Assembly: GCA_021797555.1 (NCBI GenBank)
Contig: JAJZZM010000012.1
Coordinates: 116,615-180,614 of the forward strand
Direction of reading: 5' to 3'
Source of the DNA: Thermoplasmata archaeon
GTDB lineage: Archaea > Thermoplasmatota > Thermoplasmata > Thermoplasmatales > Thermoplasmataceae
Length of the DNA: 64,000 nucleotides
Made by a program: the position numbers and the translations under genes. How positions within the stretch are numbered: the first letter of the stretch is position 1; each line of letters opens with the position of its first letter. Positions 56,466 through 63,510 of this stretch are shown here, piece by piece. A model generated the notes under the pieces. It had not been told where the DNA came from and made no database searches. It was given only the letters and a program-made list of their open reading frames with translations.

Positions 56466-57515
56466 TTATATCAACATCTTTTCTATTATGTTTTTATCCA
56501 GATTATAGGATTTCCCAATAATTATTGTCCTTAAATTGTCACGTTCTCTCTCTGCTGTAAGTATATATCCCATTATATATAACGTTGCTGTATCTCTTAA
56601 CATTAACGGTACATATTTATCATAAATTGATCTTCTCATAGAAATTTCAAACATACTTAAATTTTTATTGTTTTTATAGTATTCTATGGCATCTTCTATA
56701 TTGAAGCTTTTAAATACATTTAGCAGTTCAACAGAATTTTTTGACCTGAACAAATCTGTTAAAAAATTTTTTGACATGCTGCCGTTTTCTATTAGCATGC
56801 CTTCTATTTTCTCATAAGGTACGTTTAATTCCATGGATTTGACCATTGTAAGTATATTTTTTAAATCTATTGTTGTTTTTATATAATTGATTAAAGCGCC
56901 CTCATCACCATTAAAATACTTTAATGTATCTGCAAGTTCTGTATAATAATGATAATCAAATGAAGATAACATACCAGATATGTCCCCTGTTTTCTTATAA
57001 TCATCAAGATACTTTAATAAAAAATTATAACCATAATTTAACAGATAATTTACAAGAGAGTCAATATCATTTTTTGATAACATTGATTTAAAATCTTCCT
57101 GCTTTAAGTTTCCAGCAAATATACCTAAGGGGATATCGCGGAAACTAATTATAAAACTATCATCATATTTTATTTCGTGTTTTATAAATTTTGAATTAAT
57201 TATTGCTTTTATACTTTCTATATCCCATTTTGATATATATGCTGATATAAATGGCTTTATCTGTGGCGGAACTGCAAAAATAGCTGTAACTGCATTTTTA
57301 ATTACGTGCCTGTTTATTGCAGAAATTAAAATGTTTAAATCTCCGGTATTTCCAGTGGTTGATCTGTCAATATCATCTTTGTATGCTGTTTCGTATAATC
57401 TTAACCTTATATCTTTTATTTCAAGGTCAATTAATGATTTTATAAAATCCGGAGTTAAAAAGTCAATGGAATGTACTTTTAATCTTCCATAACTTCCTGA
57501 GTATATAGTGTTCAT
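56466..57515 (-). CDS. atpC: A-type ATP synthase subunit C
   Basis: 349 residues, all-helical funnel subunit that links the rotor shaft to the c-ring. It starts MNTIYSGSYGRLKVHS, typical of C/d subunits. ATG 57515 is used because GGGTGGTATTT precedes it; an earlier ATG at 57578 would overlap E and give a hydrophobic extension unlike the family. The C-terminus ends at the F start. Confidence 0.9.
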   Translation of the reverse strand: MNTIYSGSYGRLKVHSIDFLTPDFIKSLIDLEIKDIRLRLYETAYKDDIDRSTTGNTGDLNILISAINRHVIKNAVTAIFAVPPQIKPFISAYISKWDIESIKAIINSKFIKHEIKYDDSFIISFRDIPLGIFAGNLKQEDFKSMLSKNDIDSLVNYLLNYGYNFLLKYLDDYKKTGDISGMLSSFDYHYYTELADTLKYFNGDEGALINYIKTTIDLKNILTMVKSMELNVPYEKIEGMLIENGSMSKNFLTDLFRSKNSVELLNVFKSFNIEDAIEYYKNNKNLSMFEISMRRSIYDKYVPLMLRDTATLYIMGYILTAERERDNLRTIIIGKSYNLDKNIIEKMLI

Positions 57516-57525
57516 AAATACCACC

Positions 57526-58095
57526 CTATTTAATATTATTATAGAGATATATAGCGATATCGTTTGAAATAGTATCAAAGATAGATGTTAATGTAAAGTC
57601 TATAAGTTTTTTGTTATCCTTACTTGATGCTTTTATTCCTGATCTTATTGAATTGTCTATAATTATATTTTCAGCCTTTAAATTATCGGATTCGATAATT
57701 TTTTCTTTTTCCGATTCGTTGCAGTAAATAATAAAATTAGGACCAAGTTCCTTTTCACAGGTTTTTAACATTTCATTGATTATTTCATTATATCTTGTGG
57801 ATCTGTTTAATGAAATTATATATGACCTGGCTTTACCTAGGGCATCGTTTAACAATTCCTTTTTCCTGTCATCAATAATCTTTTTTGATTGTAAATTTAT
57901 ATTATCTTCATATTGCTTTATAATATCCTTTTTATCGTGTTCCAGTTTAACCATGTATTCGTTTTTAAATTCTTCTATTTTTTTATTGCATTTTTCTGTT
58001 ATTTCATCAAATTTTTTGCTATAATATTCATTGATTTTCTTCTTTTCTTCTTCCATCGAATTGCCTATTTCGTTTATAATATTTTCAAGTGACAT
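57526..58095 (-). CDS. atpE: A-type ATP synthase subunit E (peripheral stalk)
   Basis: 189 residues. The long charged N-terminal helix (EEEKKKINEYYSKKFDEITEK) pairs with H; the globular C-terminal domain contains TRYNEIINEMLKTCEKELG and SGIKASSKDNKKLIDFTLTS. It follows K by 6 bp and precedes C by 10 bp. Confidence 0.9.
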   Translation of the reverse strand: MSLENIINEIGNSMEEEKKKINEYYSKKFDEITEKCNKKIEEFKNEYMVKLEHDKKDIIKQYEDNINLQSKKIIDDRKKELLNDALGKARSYIISLNRSTRYNEIINEMLKTCEKELGPNFIIYCNESEKEKIIESDNLKAENIIIDNSIRSGIKASSKDNKKLIDFTLTSIFDTISNDIAIYLYNNIK

Positions 58096-58101
58096 ATAAG
58101 A

Positions 58102-58329
58102 TCATATTACATGAAGTAATAGTATAATTCCCAGAACAAAACCTATAATCCACAATGTCTCAGGTATAACGAAGAAGAATAATACCTGCCCGAACTTTTC
58201 TGGCTTCTCAGCAATAATACCCATACCCGCTGCTCCAATACCCTGCTGTGCCATACCAGTTCCTATTAAACCTCCAGCAATTGCTATTGAAGCGGCTATA
58301 GCCAATAATGCATCTGCGTCTGTAATCAT
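58102..58329 (-). CDS. atpK: A-type ATP synthase subunit K (c-ring proteolipid)
   Basis: 75 residues, a two-helix hairpin. The Gly/Ala-rich first helix (AIAASIAIAGGLIGTGMAQQ) and the second (FGQVLFFFVIPETLWIIGF) with the ion-binding Glu in IPETL; there is no Gln/Glu sodium signature, so it probably carries protons. First gene of the operon; AGGAT lies 5 nt before the ATG. Confidence 0.94.
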   Translation of the reverse strand: MITDADALLAIAASIAIAGGLIGTGMAQQGIGAAGMGIIAEKPEKFGQVLFFFVIPETLWIIGFVLGIILLLHVI

Positions 58330-58358
58330 AAATATCCTTAAGTGCGTATTGGAATAAA

Positions 58359-58368
58359 TTATATAAAA
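58359..58368 (-). promoter_or_regulatory. Promoter of the A-type ATPase operon
   Basis: Minus-strand TTTTATATAA, centred about 34 nt before ATG 58329, allowing a leader of about 10 nt that contains AAGGAT. It is the only promoter-like signal before subunit I, so ten genes share it. Confidence 0.5.
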
Positions 58369-58384
58369 TTATTTATTTTAATGA

Positions 58385-58882
58385 TTATTTATCTATTATT
58401 TCTACCTTGCTGCTATTAATTTTACTTTTGCCAGTATCATCATCTATAACTATAGTTACTTTTTCCTCTGCCCCACTTAATATTCCATCAATTCTCTGCC
58501 TTAAGTAATTAATTTCTTCTCCTGTTCCCATTAAAGATAGTTTATCCTTAATGCTAACTATGATTCCTTCAACTGTTGTTATATAACCATTTGAGGCTAT
58601 TCCAGGTGCTATTTCTGCATCGATTTCAGGAATTCTCACATATGCGTCTGGAGACCTATAAACTATTGTTTTTAAATCGTTTTTATTTGTTACTTTTAAT
58701 TTTATTATTTTTGGATTTTCCTTATCATGCCTGTCTACTGTTACATTTTTATAATAACATGATTTGCAGTGGTATGTGTGAATAGTTATTTTCCCTTCGT
58801 ATGCTATCTCTGTTGTGTATTCAATATAATATAAACAATCCCCGCAATTCGGGCATAAAGTATCTGTTTTAATTTCATCCAT
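58385..58882 (-). CDS. ZPR1-type zinc-finger protein
   Basis: 165 residues. Zinc finger CPNCGDCLYYIEYTTEIAYE with CKSC at about 39-42, then the ZPR1 double-psi domain (IVYRSPDAYVRIPEIDAEIAPG) and a helical hairpin. The eukaryotic homolog binds eEF1A; archaeal members are single copies of the ZPR1 module. Its ribosome site GGTGATTAG is formed by the last codons of the fni gene, so the two are coupled. Confidence 0.88.
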   Translation of the reverse strand: MDEIKTDTLCPNCGDCLYYIEYTTEIAYEGKITIHTYHCKSCYYKNVTVDRHDKENPKIIKLKVTNKNDLKTIVYRSPDAYVRIPEIDAEIAPGIASNGYITTVEGIIVSIKDKLSLMGTGEEINYLRQRIDGILSGAEEKVTIVIDDDTGKSKINSSKVEIIDK

Positions 58883-59932
58883 CTAATCACCATCTCTTAA
58901 CCATGATGATAATGGCTCAAGAATTATAAATTTTGCTTTTTTTAATTCATTTACATTGTATGAAGATGTTAAAAACATTGTTGTTTTTATATCTTTTATT
59001 ATATTTATTATGTGGTTTTTTAATTCATCATATGAAGTATCTGCATCCTTTAAAAAATTCCTTGCCATTGCACCCATTGTTGCACCTAAAATTATTGATT
59101 TGGATATATCTTCACCGTTCCTTAATCCGCCACTGCCTATTAGTGGCAAACCAACATTGCAGTATTTGATTGATGCAGGAGATGGTATACCCCAGTTCCA
59201 GAATGTTTCACCGGCGTGCATCTTTTCATAGTTGTTTATTTTTTTTGCACGGTAATATTCTATTGCAGCAAAAGATGTTCCTCCGAGGCCACCTATATCT
59301 ATTGCTTTTACACCTGCATCCTTCAATGATATAGCATCGTCCTTTGAAAATCCATTGCCAGTTTCCTTTGCTATTACTGGATATGATTTTGATAATTCTT
59401 TTATCCTATTCAATACTCCTTTGGCATTTCTATCCCCTTCAGGCTGGACCATTTCCTGTAAAAAGTTAAAATGTATTATCAAAAACTTTGCATCTATTAA
59501 ATTAAAAATATAATCTATATCCCTATCCGTTATAGCTTTTGAGGACTGGTCTATTAACTGTGGAGCACCTATATTGGCAAATTTTGCAGGTATATTATAA
59601 TTATTTATTATAGAAAATGTATCTGCAATTTTTTTATTTTCTATTGCAACTCTCATACTGCCAACGCCCATTCCTATTCTGAATTCTTCTGCAGCTTTAG
59701 CCAAGTTTTGATTTATTTTTTTAGCCCTATCTGTACCTCCGGTCATAGATGAAATTATGAATGGATAATTAAATTTAAAACCCAGGAAATTTACTTCTGT
59801 GTTTATTTCATCAAAATTTATTTCAGGAACTGCCCTGTGAATTAATTTTATATCATCCCATGGATTATGTTCTGCCGCTATGTTTTCTTTCTCTGCTATA
59901 TTTATATGTTCCTCCTTTCTATTTTCTATCAT
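58883..59932 (-). CDS. fni: Type 2 isopentenyl-diphosphate isomerase
   Basis: 349 residues. FMN-dependent conversion of IPP to DMAPP. SSMTGGTDRAKKINQNLA, MGVGSMRVAIE, KETGNGFSKDDA, AIDIGGLGGTSFAAIE, GSGGLRNGEDISKSIILGA. GAGGAGGT about 6 nt before the ATG is an unusually strong ribosome site, located in the end of the small protein gene. It shares a cluster with isopentenyl phosphate kinase for archaeal lipid precursors. Confidence 0.94.
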   Translation of the reverse strand: MIENRKEEHINIAEKENIAAEHNPWDDIKLIHRAVPEINFDEINTEVNFLGFKFNYPFIISSMTGGTDRAKKINQNLAKAAEEFRIGMGVGSMRVAIENKKIADTFSIINNYNIPAKFANIGAPQLIDQSSKAITDRDIDYIFNLIDAKFLIIHFNFLQEMVQPEGDRNAKGVLNRIKELSKSYPVIAKETGNGFSKDDAISLKDAGVKAIDIGGLGGTSFAAIEYYRAKKINNYEKMHAGETFWNWGIPSPASIKYCNVGLPLIGSGGLRNGEDISKSIILGATMGAMARNFLKDADTSYDELKNHIINIIKDIKTTMFLTSSYNVNELKKAKFIILEPLSSWLRDGD

Positions 59933-60228
59933 TATAGGACCTCCTCGAATGTTTTTTTCTTCTGAAAGAGCCGGATGTTAAACCTTAAACCTTTATTATA
60001 ACTTTTTAAATGTACTTTCTTTATGTTTAAATCCATATTACTTTCACCTTTTTTAATAACCAATTTTCTATTATTATTTAAAATAAAAAACATTAATTCA
60101 ATATTGTATATCAAAATATTTGTTGTTATTTCTATATAGTGGTATATAGATGGTATTTTTAAAACTTTTATTCCTAGATTTTTTAGGTTAAATTCATTGC
60201 CATAGTTACTGCTATTTTTATCAAACAT
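59932..60228 (-). CDS. Small basic protein between ipk and fni (98 residues, or 34 from an internal start)
   Basis: The frame opens with ATG 60228 (GGGGA upstream) and reads MFDKNSSNYGNEFNLKNLGI, a hydrophobic stretch around IEITTNILIYNIELMFFI, then the very basic MDLNIKKVHLKSYNKGLRFN and FQKKKTFEEVL. A second ATG at 60036 has a strong GGTGA site, so a 34-residue protein (59932-60036) is an alternative. Ends by overlapping the fni start (TAATG). I do not recognise it. Position in the isoprenoid cluster is the only functional clue. Confidence 0.5.
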   Translation of the reverse strand: MFDKNSSNYGNEFNLKNLGIKVLKIPSIYHYIEITTNILIYNIELMFFILNNNRKLVIKKGESNMDLNIKKVHLKSYNKGLRFNIRLFQKKKTFEEVL

Positions 60229-60323
60229 TTATATTCCCCTTACATAACTTCCACTTTTCTTTTATATTGTTCATGCCTAAATCGCCCAATTAGTATTACG
60301 TTGCCATTATAGGAAAGGCCAAT

Positions 60324-61073
60324 TTAATCCCCCGCATTTGACCAAACTACTGTACCTATAAATTCATTATTATCTATTAAATTTAATCTTTGCGGATAAA
60401 AACCATTTATTAAATATGTTTTAATTCCAAGTTTACTAATTTTTTTCATTATTTTATATTTTCCCATAATTCCACCAGTTACATCATTGTTATCAGATTT
60501 AAAATTATTATTTTTATTTACTATTTTCAAAAGTTTTGCATTACTATATTTTTTGGGGTTTTTATCATAAATTCCATCAACATCAGAAATAAATATTACC
60601 TTTTCTGGCTTGAATATTCTTGATAAATCATATACTATATTATCTCCGGAATATATGCCCAAACAATTTTGATTTTTTAAATAAACATCGCCGTAGGATA
60701 ATGGCATAATGTTCATTGAAAAATATTTTTTAAAAATGTTATAGTTTTTCTTATTGTTATATATTATTGATGATACTGGTATCCCTATATTATTTATATT
60801 ATACTTTAACAATAAATTTGATATTTTAATGCTTAATTCTAACATATCATTATGAACTATTGTATATCCATTCAATGATTTTTCACTTAATTTACCAGGC
60901 AATTTATATTTTTTTGCCATTATATGGCCAAATGAACCACCACCATGAACAATTATAAAATCATCGTTTATATTTATTAATTGCTTTATAATATTTTCAG
61001 TTTCGTTTAATCTAAATGTTTTATATTTATTTTTGTCTGTAATAATACTGCCGCCAAGCTTTACAATAATCAT
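60324..61073 (-). CDS. ipk: Isopentenyl phosphate kinase
   Basis: 249 residues, amino acid kinase fold. IVKLGGSIITDK at the N-terminus, HGGGSFGHIMAKKY with the catalytic His of IPK, ISDVDGIYDKNP, and DVTGGIMGKYKIMKKI. Makes IPP from isopentenyl phosphate, the last step of the alternative archaeal mevalonate pathways; the Thermoplasma acidophilum enzyme is a family reference. Probably the first gene of the unit ending in zpr1. Confidence 0.93.
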   Translation of the reverse strand: MIIVKLGGSIITDKNKYKTFRLNETENIIKQLININDDFIIVHGGGSFGHIMAKKYKLPGKLSEKSLNGYTIVHNDMLELSIKISNLLLKYNINNIGIPVSSIIYNNKKNYNIFKKYFSMNIMPLSYGDVYLKNQNCLGIYSGDNIVYDLSRIFKPEKVIFISDVDGIYDKNPKKYSNAKLLKIVNKNNNFKSDNNDVTGGIMGKYKIMKKISKLGIKTYLINGFYPQRLNLIDNNEFIGTVVWSNAGD

Positions 61074-61159
61074 TACAAGAATATAATTAATTGTTTTATA
61101 AATTTATTCAAATTATAAATGTTGATTCCAAGCTACAGGAATTATAAAATTTCATATAG

Positions 61160-61231
61160 TGGACCGACCGGGATTTGGACCCGGGCCCTCTTGCTTGCAA
61201 AGCAAGCGATCTACCGCTGATCTATCGGCCC
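61160..61231 (-). tRNA. tRNA-Ala (anticodon TGC)
   Basis: 72 nt including discriminator A. The 7-bp acceptor stem GGGCCGA/TCGGTCC has one G-T pair. D stem is GATC/GATC, anticodon stem CTTGC/GCAAG with loop TTTGCAA (anticodon TGC), T stem CCGGG/CCCGG with loop TCCAAAT. CCA is not encoded and there is no intron. A TATA-like run at about 61259-61269 lies 28-38 nt upstream. Confidence 0.95.
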
Positions 61232-61338
61232 TTTTTTATTTCAACTGAATAGTAATTGATATAAAATTATTAAATATTTCTAAAATAAAATTTTTACTTA
61301 TAAAAATTATTAAAAAATTTATTAATTTATTAATAACT

Positions 61339-61477
61339 TAGGTTATATTTCCACTGGAAATATAACATAGAAAAGGCTAGAAATAAAAATACTATTTTTA
61401 AAGGAAACATAAATAATAAACTACTTTATATAACGGGGAGGGGGGTGAATTTCCTATGGAAGTGAAAAAAGGTATAC
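61339..61477 (+). repeat. Left arm of a 139-bp inverted duplication
   Basis: This segment is the reverse complement of 62722-62860 at 135 of 139 positions; mismatches are at 61354, 61371, 61377 and 61380. It includes the palindrome 61342-61366, a TATA box TTTATATA (61425-61432), the G-rich tract GGGGAGGGGGG (61435-61445) and an ATG at 61456 with the first codons MEVKKGI of gcvT. Confidence 0.95.
61342..61366. repeat. Perfect palindrome, 11-bp arms (left copy)
   Basis: GTTATATTTCC-ACT-GGAAATATAAC. The core TTCCACTGGAA recalls the dyad of archaeal origin recognition boxes and also looks like a dimeric regulator site. The same 25 bases occur, in the same top-strand sequence, at 62833-62857. Confidence 0.9.
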
Positions 61478-61487
61478 ATATAATAAT

Positions 61488-61518
61488 TAATTTTTTAATT
61501 TTTTAATTTTTTAATTAA
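61488..61518. repeat. Tandem TTTTTTAA repeat in an extreme AT tract
   Basis: Three contiguous TTTTTTAA-like units bounded by TTAATT on both sides, inside about 120 bp almost without G or C. It would melt easily or bend. It lies between the left arm and the stop of gcvT. Confidence 0.7.
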
Positions 61519-61633
61519 TATAAATATATTATTATATTTATTTATATATCTAATATATAAATAAATAGAAAAGTTTAAATTAAAAATATACACGCTGACA
61601 CACTTTGTTTATAATAATAATAATTAAAAAAAA

Positions 61634-62743
61634 TTATTTTAAAATTTTAGGTCTTGTAATTCTACCTTTTACTAAGTTATTTCTTATTTTAATATATATA
61701 ATATCATTTATTTTATTATATTTTTTATTTATATATCCAAGCCCTATTCCACAATTTAATATTGGAGACAAACTTCCACTGGTAATTTTGCCTATTAAAT
61801 CATTTTTGGAAGAATAAATTTCAAAACCGTTTCTTGGTATATTTCTATTTTCCAAAATAAAGCCCCTGAAAATATTATTATAATTTTCTTTTGCCACTAA
61901 TAGTTTATCTTTACCTATAAAATTATGGTCATAATTTATTATAAAAGATATAGAAGCTTCATATGGATTTTTATCTTCTTTAAAATCCTGCCCTGATAAT
62001 AACATACCCTTTTCTATTCTTAATGTATCCCTTGCACCTAGGCCACATGGCAGGCCATTATATTTTTTAATTTTACTTAATAGTTCATTCCATATCTCTG
62101 ATGCAATATCATTTGGAATAATTAATTCAACCCCATTTTCCCCTGTATAACCCGTACCTGAAACCATAATATTATTATTTCCAGTTAAAACATTATTATA
62201 ATTTATTTTATGATAAATCACCTTAAAATTTTCAGGTATTTCTATATTCATATCATTTAAAACATTATATGCATCTGGTCCCTGGACTGCAATATGTGAT
62301 ATATTGTTAGAATAGTTATTTATATCCACATCATAATTATTCTTATTTTCTAATAACCAATTGTATATTTTGTCTATTGTAGATGCATTAGGTATTAAAA
62401 AAAATTTCTTTTTATTTAATTTGTATATTATTGTATCATCTATCATATTTGCCTTATTATCTAAAAATGATGTGTATAAACATTCGTTTATATTTAATGC
62501 TGAAACCTTTGAGGGAAACATATAATCTACAAATTTATCTGCATCATTGCCAGATATTATTATATCACCCATATGTGAAACATCAAATATTCCAACATGT
62601 TTTCTTACAGCCATATGCTCATATATTATACCTGAATATTCTAATGGCATTTCCCATCCATGGAAATCTATCATTTTTGCATTTAATTTTTTATGGTCAT
62701 TATTCAATTCAGTTTTGTACGGTATACCTTTTTTCACTTCCAT
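61634..62743 (-). CDS. gcvT: Glycine cleavage system aminomethyltransferase (T protein)
   Basis: 369 residues. Transfers the methylene group from aminomethyl-lipoyl-H protein to the folate-type cofactor. IDFHGWEMPLEYSGIIYEHMAVRKHVGIFDVSHMGDI, the conserved Asp in NKANMIDDTIIYKL, SGTGYTGENGVELII, GLGARDTLRIEKGMLLSG, and GYINKKYN. ATG 62743 has a TATA box at 62767-62774 (about 28 nt upstream) and an unusual G-rich tract between them. The first 22 bases of the coding region belong to the inverted duplication. gcvH and gcvP are not in the window. Confidence 0.95.
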   Translation of the reverse strand: MEVKKGIPYKTELNNDHKKLNAKMIDFHGWEMPLEYSGIIYEHMAVRKHVGIFDVSHMGDIIISGNDADKFVDYMFPSKVSALNINECLYTSFLDNKANMIDDTIIYKLNKKKFFLIPNASTIDKIYNWLLENKNNYDVDINNYSNNISHIAVQGPDAYNVLNDMNIEIPENFKVIYHKINYNNVLTGNNNIMVSGTGYTGENGVELIIPNDIASEIWNELLSKIKKYNGLPCGLGARDTLRIEKGMLLSGQDFKEDKNPYEASISFIINYDHNFIGKDKLLVAKENYNNIFRGFILENRNIPRNGFEIYSSKNDLIGKITSGSLSPILNCGIGLGYINKKYNKINDIIYIKIRNNLVKGRITRPKILK

Positions 62744-62766
62744 AGGAAATTCACCCCCCTCCCCGT

Positions 62767-62774
62767 TATATAAA
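62767..62774 (-). promoter_or_regulatory. gcvT TATA box
   Basis: TTTATATA on the minus strand, centred about 28 nt before the ATG at 62743. With such spacing the transcript would begin within a few bases of the ATG, so the G-rich GGGGAGGGGGG lies in the DNA between TATA and start and would mostly not be transcribed. Confidence 0.6.
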
Positions 62775-62832
62775 GTAGTTTATTATTTATGTTTCCTTTA
62801 AAAATAGTATTTTTATTTATAACCTTTGCTAT

Positions 62833-62857
62833 GTTATATTTCCACTGGAAATATAAC
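62833..62857. repeat. Perfect palindrome, 11-bp arms (right copy)
   Basis: Same 25-base sequence as 61342-61366, about 90 bp before the gcvT start. Candidate operator or initiator-protein site. Confidence 0.9.
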
Positions 62858-62934
62858 CTAAATCTTTCTAATTTTTTTAAAATATTTCTTATTTTCATAA
62901 CGTAAAATAATTATTACATATATTATTATTTTGA

Positions 62935-63225
62935 TTAATTATTATTCAAAACGTCTTCTATTATTTTATAATTTTTGACATAATACGGTGCAAGAAAATA
63001 TATGCTGCCGTAACCATCTCCTTTCTTTATTAATATTCTATTATCAAACAAAATTTTTATATGGTGCCTTATTGTTCTATAATTTAAATTCAATTTTTCT
63101 GATAATTGATTTATATTCATAGGTTTCTCTTTTAACAATTTTATAATCTGGCAACGATTTTTTCCACCTCTAGTAGCTATTAAAAGCCACCAGATTAGTT
63201 TTTTATATTCATCAGAGAAATCCAT
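62935..63225 (-). CDS. ArsR-type winged-helix regulator
   Basis: 96 residues. Small winged helix: helix 1 YKKLIWWLLIATRGGKNRCQIIKLL, then KPMNINQLSEKLNLNYRTIRHHIKIL (HTH) and the wing NRILIKKGDGYGSIYFLAPYY. No metal-binding cysteine motif typical of ArsR proper, so it is an ArsR-like archaeal regulator. It lies next to the gcvT duplication; its site might be the palindrome, but that is only positional. Confidence 0.85.
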   Translation of the reverse strand: MDFSDEYKKLIWWLLIATRGGKNRCQIIKLLKEKPMNINQLSEKLNLNYRTIRHHIKILFDNRILIKKGDGYGSIYFLAPYYVKNYKIIEDVLNNN

Positions 63226-63285
63226 TTGGTTATTATATTAATTGATTATATAAATAATAGAATGATAAAATAATTATTATTAAAA

Positions 63286-63510
63286 TTATTTTTTTGCCAA
63301 ATGCGTTTCCTTAGCTTTTTCATTTCCAAGCCATATTGTAAGTAAACCAAAAGCTATTATTGGAGCGACAAATGCCGTAAGTCCACTATCCCCCCAGCCC
63401 CCATATTCAACTCCAAAAAATATATAAAAACCTGCTCCCATAACTAATAATATAATTCCTGTAATCCTATATAAATTAATAATCGTAAAGTATTCTGAAA
63501 CTCTTTTCAT
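63286..63510 (-). CDS. Small two-helix membrane protein, unknown
   Basis: 74 residues with two hydrophobic helices at about 14-33 and 44-60, joined by VEYGGWGDSGL, and charged ends (MKRVSEY; NEKAKETHLAKK). No family recognised. It is 60 bp upstream of the ArsR-like gene, possibly in one unit with it. Confidence 0.65.
   Translation of the reverse strand: MKRVSEYFTIINLYRITGIILLVMGAGFYIFFGVEYGGWGDSGLTAFVAPIIAFGLLTIWLGNEKAKETHLAKK

Larger units (their letters stand above)
61232..61633. other. Gap with inverted-duplication copy and AT tract
   Basis: No gene of normal size. It holds the tRNA promoter (61232-61275), the left arm of the 139-bp inverted duplication (61339-61477), an extreme A/T tract with 8-bp repeats (61480-61600) and the end of gcvT. 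The left arm contains a start codon and seven codons of gcvT, continuing for nine codons to a TAA at about 61504. Confidence 0.6.
62722..62860 (-). repeat. Right arm of the inverted duplication, including the gcvT promoter and start
   Basis: Minus-strand order: palindrome (62857-62833), TATA box (62774-62767), G-rich tract (62764-62754), ATG (62743) and seven gcvT codons. Identity with the left arm stops inside codon 8. Confidence 0.95.

Noticed and set aside
61160..61231. tRNA-Ala as an integration (att) site
   Set aside because: No repeat of the tRNA 3' half and no integrase gene nearby.
61435..61445. G-quadruplex in the gcvT promoter
   Set aside because: Only two G-runs (4 and 6) are present; a stable four-run quadruplex is not supported by the sequence alone.
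61339..61477. Glycine riboswitch before gcvT
   Set aside because: The spacing of TATA to ATG leaves no leader, and no conserved riboswitch core is visible.
61339..62860. gcvT as cargo of an insertion sequence with 139-bp terminal inverted repeats
   Set aside because: No transposase lies between the arms, no target duplication is visible, and one arm extends into the gcvT coding sequence, so a duplicated promoter fits better than transposon ends.
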